From Nemania diffusa (lineage: Eukaryota; Ascomycota; Sordariomycetes; Xylariales; Xylariaceae), in contig JBBPUQ010000003.1 of assembly GCA_038501195.1 (NCBI GenBank), positions 2,744,501 through 2,808,500 of the forward strand: DNA of 64,000 nt, in the 5' to 3' direction. Position 1 is the stretch's first letter, and each line of letters starts with the position of its first letter. Below, one piece after another: positions 60,101 through 64,000 of this stretch. Position numbers and translations under genes: made by a program. The notes under the pieces are model-generated. The model ran no database searches, was not told the origin of the DNA, and was given only the letters and a program-made list of their open reading frames with translations.

Positions 60101-61674
60101 CTAGTTGTGCGACTCCCCAACGTCAACGTCGACTGCCTTCTCGCTTTCCTTCTCGTTCTCCTTCTCGTCCTCCTTCTCGCTCCCCTGTGCGCCCGCGCCC
60201 ACGCCCACGTCGCCGCCGATGACCTTGCCCTTGACGCGCTGGTCGACGGCGTCGAGCTTGTAGTCCCGCATGAAGAACGAGAGCAGCACGAGCGGCGCGC
60301 AGAGCGCGACGGCGATGGTCAGCAGGACCTTCATGGTCTCCTGGTAGCTCCTATTGATGGCCACGCGCGTGGGCGAGCCGGCGGGGTACATCGTATAATT
60401 GCTCGCGATGGCGACGTTGCCGAAGATGTCGTGCGCCTCGGCGGCGCCGACGTCCGCGGGGAGGTAGGCGGCGAGCTTGGCGGGGATGAGCTGGGTCCAC
60501 ACGGCGCCCGAGACGGCGGAGCCGACGGCGCCGCCGATCTCGACGACGGTGAGGAAGACGGCGGTGGCGGCGGCGACCTGCTGGTGGCTCGAGGCGGCCT
60601 GCACGCCGAGCTGGGCGGGCACGACGAGCATGCCGCCGCCGATGCCGACGGCGATCTGCGTGCCCACGAGGGAGCCCACGGTCGTGTCCATGGTGCGGTA
60701 GCGGATCATGAGCCCGACGCCGAGCAGGTAGACGAGCGAGCCTGCCGTCACGAAGTACTTGTAGCGCCGCGTGTACTTGATCAGCAGCGACACGACGATG
60801 GACGTCACCGTCGACGTGAAGGAGAAGGTCTGCGTGATGTGCCCGGCTGCGGCGATCGACTGCCGCTGCACGACGAGGAGGTACGAATAGAAGTAGGGCT
60901 GGACCGAGAGGTAGAAGACAACTGTGATTTTGTGTTAGCTTTCAGGCAACAGGAGAACAGAACACTGAAAAAAATGACACAGGCACGTGTGCGCGTAAAG
61001 CCGAAAGGTGACGAAAAGAAGCTGAACTTACAGAAGTAGAAGAACCCAACGCCGCAGCCAGCGCAGAAAGTCCGCGACTTAAGCAGCTCCAGGGGGATCA
61101 ATGGGTGCTGGGCGAGCTTCTTCGAGCCCTCCCAGATGGGGAATATGACGAGTAGCACGCCCCCGACAACGATTAGCGCGATGATAGTGGCGCTGTGCCA
61201 GCCGCCCGGGGTCGTCTTGGTCAGAGTCAGGGGGATCAGTATGAGTGAGAAGGAGGCGCTCAGCAGCAAGATGCCACCGACGTCGAGGCTGTTCCAGACC
61301 TTAACAAGGATCGCGAGCGGGCCTCCGGCGTCGGCGAAGTTGCGCCGAGCGGGCTGTAGCCCCAGTCTCTTGGCGCGGCGGCCGTTGAGGAACAGCGTCA
61401 GTGCCAGGGGCAGGAAGGTGACGGGCAGGATGATGGCCCAGATGCCGTAGGCCCAGCGCCAGGTGGAGGAGGCAACAATAGCGCCGCCGATGATGGACCC
61501 GATCCAGGTGGTGACGAGGAAGGGCACGTCGGGCAGGCTCGAGAAGAGGGCGCGGTTGAGCATGTCGCTCGTGTCGGCGATGATGATCTGCTGCAGGATC
61601 TGCAGGCCCGTCGAGCCGGCCGAGTAGAAGATTTGCGCCGCCGCGAAGGTCTGCACGTTGGCCGACGCGGCCAT
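60101..61674 (-). CDS. Siderophore-iron-transporter-like MFS protein, 5'-truncated
   Basis: Major facilitator of the fungal siderophore (MirB/Sit1/ARN) type. Visible exons: 61674-61032 and 60921-60101, with a GTAAGT...CACAG intron between (60922-61031); 487 aa from the first Met. Segments such as GLQILQQIIIADTSDMLNRA, LFSSLPDVPFLVTTWIGSII and WRWAYGIWAIILPVTFLPLA are characteristic. The tail FFMRDYKLDAVDQRVKGKVI and a charged Glu/Lys end follow. Family members are about 580-620 aa with 14 membrane helices; roughly 100-130 N-terminal residues (about three helices) are missing. Upstream the frame closes at a TGA (about 61723) and the DNA becomes AT-rich repeat. Either the 5' exons were lost or separated by repeat insertion, or they lie beyond the window. 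Confidence 0.85.
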
Positions 61675-61715
61675 CTCCTCACATCTCTGGAGGCTTGATT
61701 TTCCATTTTTAGCAA

Positions 61716-64000
61716 GATCTCAGCTCTGAAAACCTGTTTTAAGAATCTATTACAAGAGTCTATCTTTATAAAAAGTTTTAAACAAAAATTTGTTGCAGAA
61801 ATCTGTTTTACTATAAAAAGTCTATTTTACTATAAAAAGTCTATTTTACTATAAAAAGTCTACTTTATTATAAAGCTATTTTAAATTTTAAACAATATTT
61901 AAAGCTAAATTTACTATTTAATATTTTTACTTTTTTAATATATAATTTTATATTTAAAAACTTTAATCGAGCTAAAGTTATTTTAAAAAAAACTTAAGCT
62001 TTTTTTTATATTAAAAAAATCTTTTTTTATATTAAGTTTTTTTTTTATTTATATATTTAGTTTATATATACAGTTCATTATTTTATTAACAAAATAATTA
62101 ATATTTAATTAATATTTTAACTAATTTATATTAAAGCTATATATTAGCTAAATTTAGCAATAATATATATATATTATTTTTTTAACTTTTGCTATTATAT
62201 TTATAAAAAGTTCTAAAATATTATATTTTGTTAACTAATATATTTTGTTAAAAGCTGCTTTTAAATCAAACAAAACAAAAATTTTACAAAAACACTAAGT
62301 TATAAACTAAAACATATTAAATTTTATAAACACAAGCTTTATATATATACTAAATACTATATTATTATTTTTTAATTTAAAAAAATCAGCTTTTATAAGC
62401 AGAAATAACTATTTGCTAGCTTGCTTATTTACTTCAAACAACTTAACAGTTTTATTAAATTTTATATCTTTAATAAATATTAAAATTAATAGTTTGCTTA
62501 TTAAAAAATTATACAAACTAACTACTACTTAAACAGCTATTATTTTTTTATTAATTAGTTTATAATAAATAATACTATTAAAGCTAATAATATCAATTAT
62601 TTACATATTAAAAGTTCTTTAAATATTTTACTAATTTATAGCTCTAAATACAATTTAATAATATATTTAAATATTAAATAATACTGCAGCAAAAAAATAG
62701 CTCAAATTATAGCATACTATTTAATTTTACAGCATATTAAAAAAGTTACACAATTTTAACTAGATTAAATGTTAAAACTACAAGCTAGCTACATTAAATA
62801 AAATAAGCAATCTAATTATTTCTATTTTTTTGTTTTTAATTTTATACTTTTTTTTTACAATAATATAATATATTTTATTATAAAACTTATTTATTTATTA
62901 CTTAAAAATATTATATTTACTTTTTTATAGTTTTTTATTTAGCGCTAAATTTTATAAATAAAACATTTATATCTAAAAGTTTTTAATATTGTTTTAATAT
63001 TGTACTACTTTTTAAAATATTTTTATAATTATTTCAATTAGATTTTCTGTTCAATTTAATATACTAGTAATTTTTGCAACAAATAAAAAATATATTTTGC
63101 TATTTTTTAACAAGCTTATAATTTTAAAAAAAATAAAAGTTGTTATTTTTATAGTTTAAATATTTTAAATTTAAAAAGTATAAATTTAAAATATTAAATA
63201 TTTTTAGTTTTAATAGTTTGTTTTTAATAAAAAAACAGATATATTTTTATTAAAACAATAAATAAACAATTAAAAAGTTTTTATATTATTAATAATAACA
63301 TGTTAAAACTAGTAAAAAATATATTTAATAAATATTAAATAAAAAAATAATAATAATATTAAATTTAGCAAGCTATTATATTAAAGTTAATATTAAAAAA
63401 GTAAATATTTAAAGTTATAGCTAAAACTAAATATTAAAACTATTAAAAAAATAGCAAAAGCTTTAAAACTTAATATAATTAAATAAATTTAAAAATATAT
63501 TAAATAAATTAGCAGATTTTTTAACTTTAATAAAACTATTTTATTATAATAAAACAAAACATATTTATATACTAAAAACTATTTATTATATATTTTAACT
63601 TTTATATTTTATTAAAACTACTTTACTTATATATTATAAAAATAATAAAAATTGTTATAAAAAATTCGCAAAATATTGCAAACATTAAAAAATATATATA
63701 TTTAATTTAATATAAACTTATTAATAACAATTACAAACTACAATCTATTGCTTTATTAAAAAAAAAGTCTACTTTTTTTTAAGCTTTTATATAATATAAA
63801 TATAAAGTTCCAAATTAATACAGCTATATATAAAATAATACTTTTTTACTAATATTATTTATATTTGCTTTAAACAGTTTAAATAATCAAATAGCTTAAT
63901 AATATAACTGATTAATATTAAATAAAAATCTATATAAAACTATTTAAAAGCAGTTATTTCAAAAGCATTAAAAATATTGCTAATAAATTATATAATTAAT
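61716..64000. repeat. Second AT-rich, RIP-like block, continues past window
   Basis: From about 61720 to the window end the sequence is very AT-rich with no useful open frames, like the 43.5-52.1 kb island. The change from GC-rich transporter coding sequence occurs within a few tens of bases. No LTR or inverted-repeat pair could be recognised within the visible part. Confidence 0.8.
61806..61862. repeat. 19-bp tandem repeat, three units
   Basis: Three identical units of TTTTACTATAAAAAGTCTA followed by a degenerate fourth (to about 61878), about 90 bp inside the AT-rich block next to the truncated transporter. Identical units in otherwise heavily mutated DNA point to recent expansion. Confidence 0.9.

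Noticed and set aside
60107..61039. 310-residue plus-strand frame opposite the transporter
   Set aside because: Shadow of a strongly GC-biased coding strand (Asp/Gly/Val/Arg repeats) that crosses the transporter's intron; membrane-protein frame is on the minus strand.

Overview
This window is nuclear DNA of a filamentous ascomycete (Pezizomycotina, most likely a Sordariomycete). The signs are: many short spliceosomal introns (48-241 nt, GTRNGY donors, CTAAC-like branch sites, YAG acceptors); a COP9 signalosome subunit; a siderophore-type major facilitator transporter; an alternative NADH dehydrogenase; an intron-containing elongator tRNA-Met; and two blocks of extreme AT content of the kind left by repeat-induced point mutation (RIP). 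I rebuilt gene models by joining open frames across splice sites. For every multi-exon gene except the 5'-truncated transporter, the spliced length is a whole number of codons ending in a stop. No prokaryotic features, operons or CRISPR arrays are present.

Layout. 0.6-13.7 kb: mitochondrial glutamyl-tRNA synthetase (+), CSN5 (-), mitochondrial ribosomal protein uS10m (+), mitochondrial tryptophanyl-tRNA synthetase (+), type II NADH dehydrogenase (-), phenol-hydroxylase-like flavin monooxygenase (+). 13.9-28.8 kb: one giant gene, midasin (MDN1, about 4934 aa, -). 29.2-39.6 kb: mitochondrial bL12m (+), ketopantoate-reductase family protein (-), ZIP metal transporter (-), HAT1 (+), pyrroline-5-carboxylate reductase (-), CTK3 (+). 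39.6-43.4 kb: gene-poor, with a tRNA-Met(CAU). 43.4-52.2 kb: an AT-rich repeat island. 53.3-60.1 kb: an F-box/WD40 protein (+), a TPR/Sel1-like mitochondrial protein (-) and a UTP16-like nucleolar protein (+). 60.1-61.7 kb: a siderophore-transporter-like gene (-) that loses its 5' end at a second AT-rich block running to the window end.

How the genes relate. Four genes serve mitochondrial translation (two synthetases, two ribosomal proteins). Midasin and the UTP16-like protein serve cytosolic ribosome biogenesis. CSN5 and the F-box/WD40 protein belong to opposite sides of cullin-ubiquitin control. HAT1 and CTK3 act on chromatin and transcription. Most neighbours are divergent or convergent pairs with short shared spacers; this is not a metabolic gene cluster.

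The most notable structure is the 43.4-52.2 kb island. It holds a complete but decayed LTR retrotransposon (45618-51500) with two 308-bp LTRs and a perfect 5-bp target duplication (ATTTC). This lies inside a pair of roughly 41-bp inverted repeats (43430 and 52228) bounded by TA, which suggests a DNA transposon hosting a nested retroelement. I saw no evidence of a wholly new biological system. The points of interest are the nested element, gene truncation at a repeat edge, three stop-free in-frame introns, a GC-AG intron, very small first exons, and a coding minisatellite.
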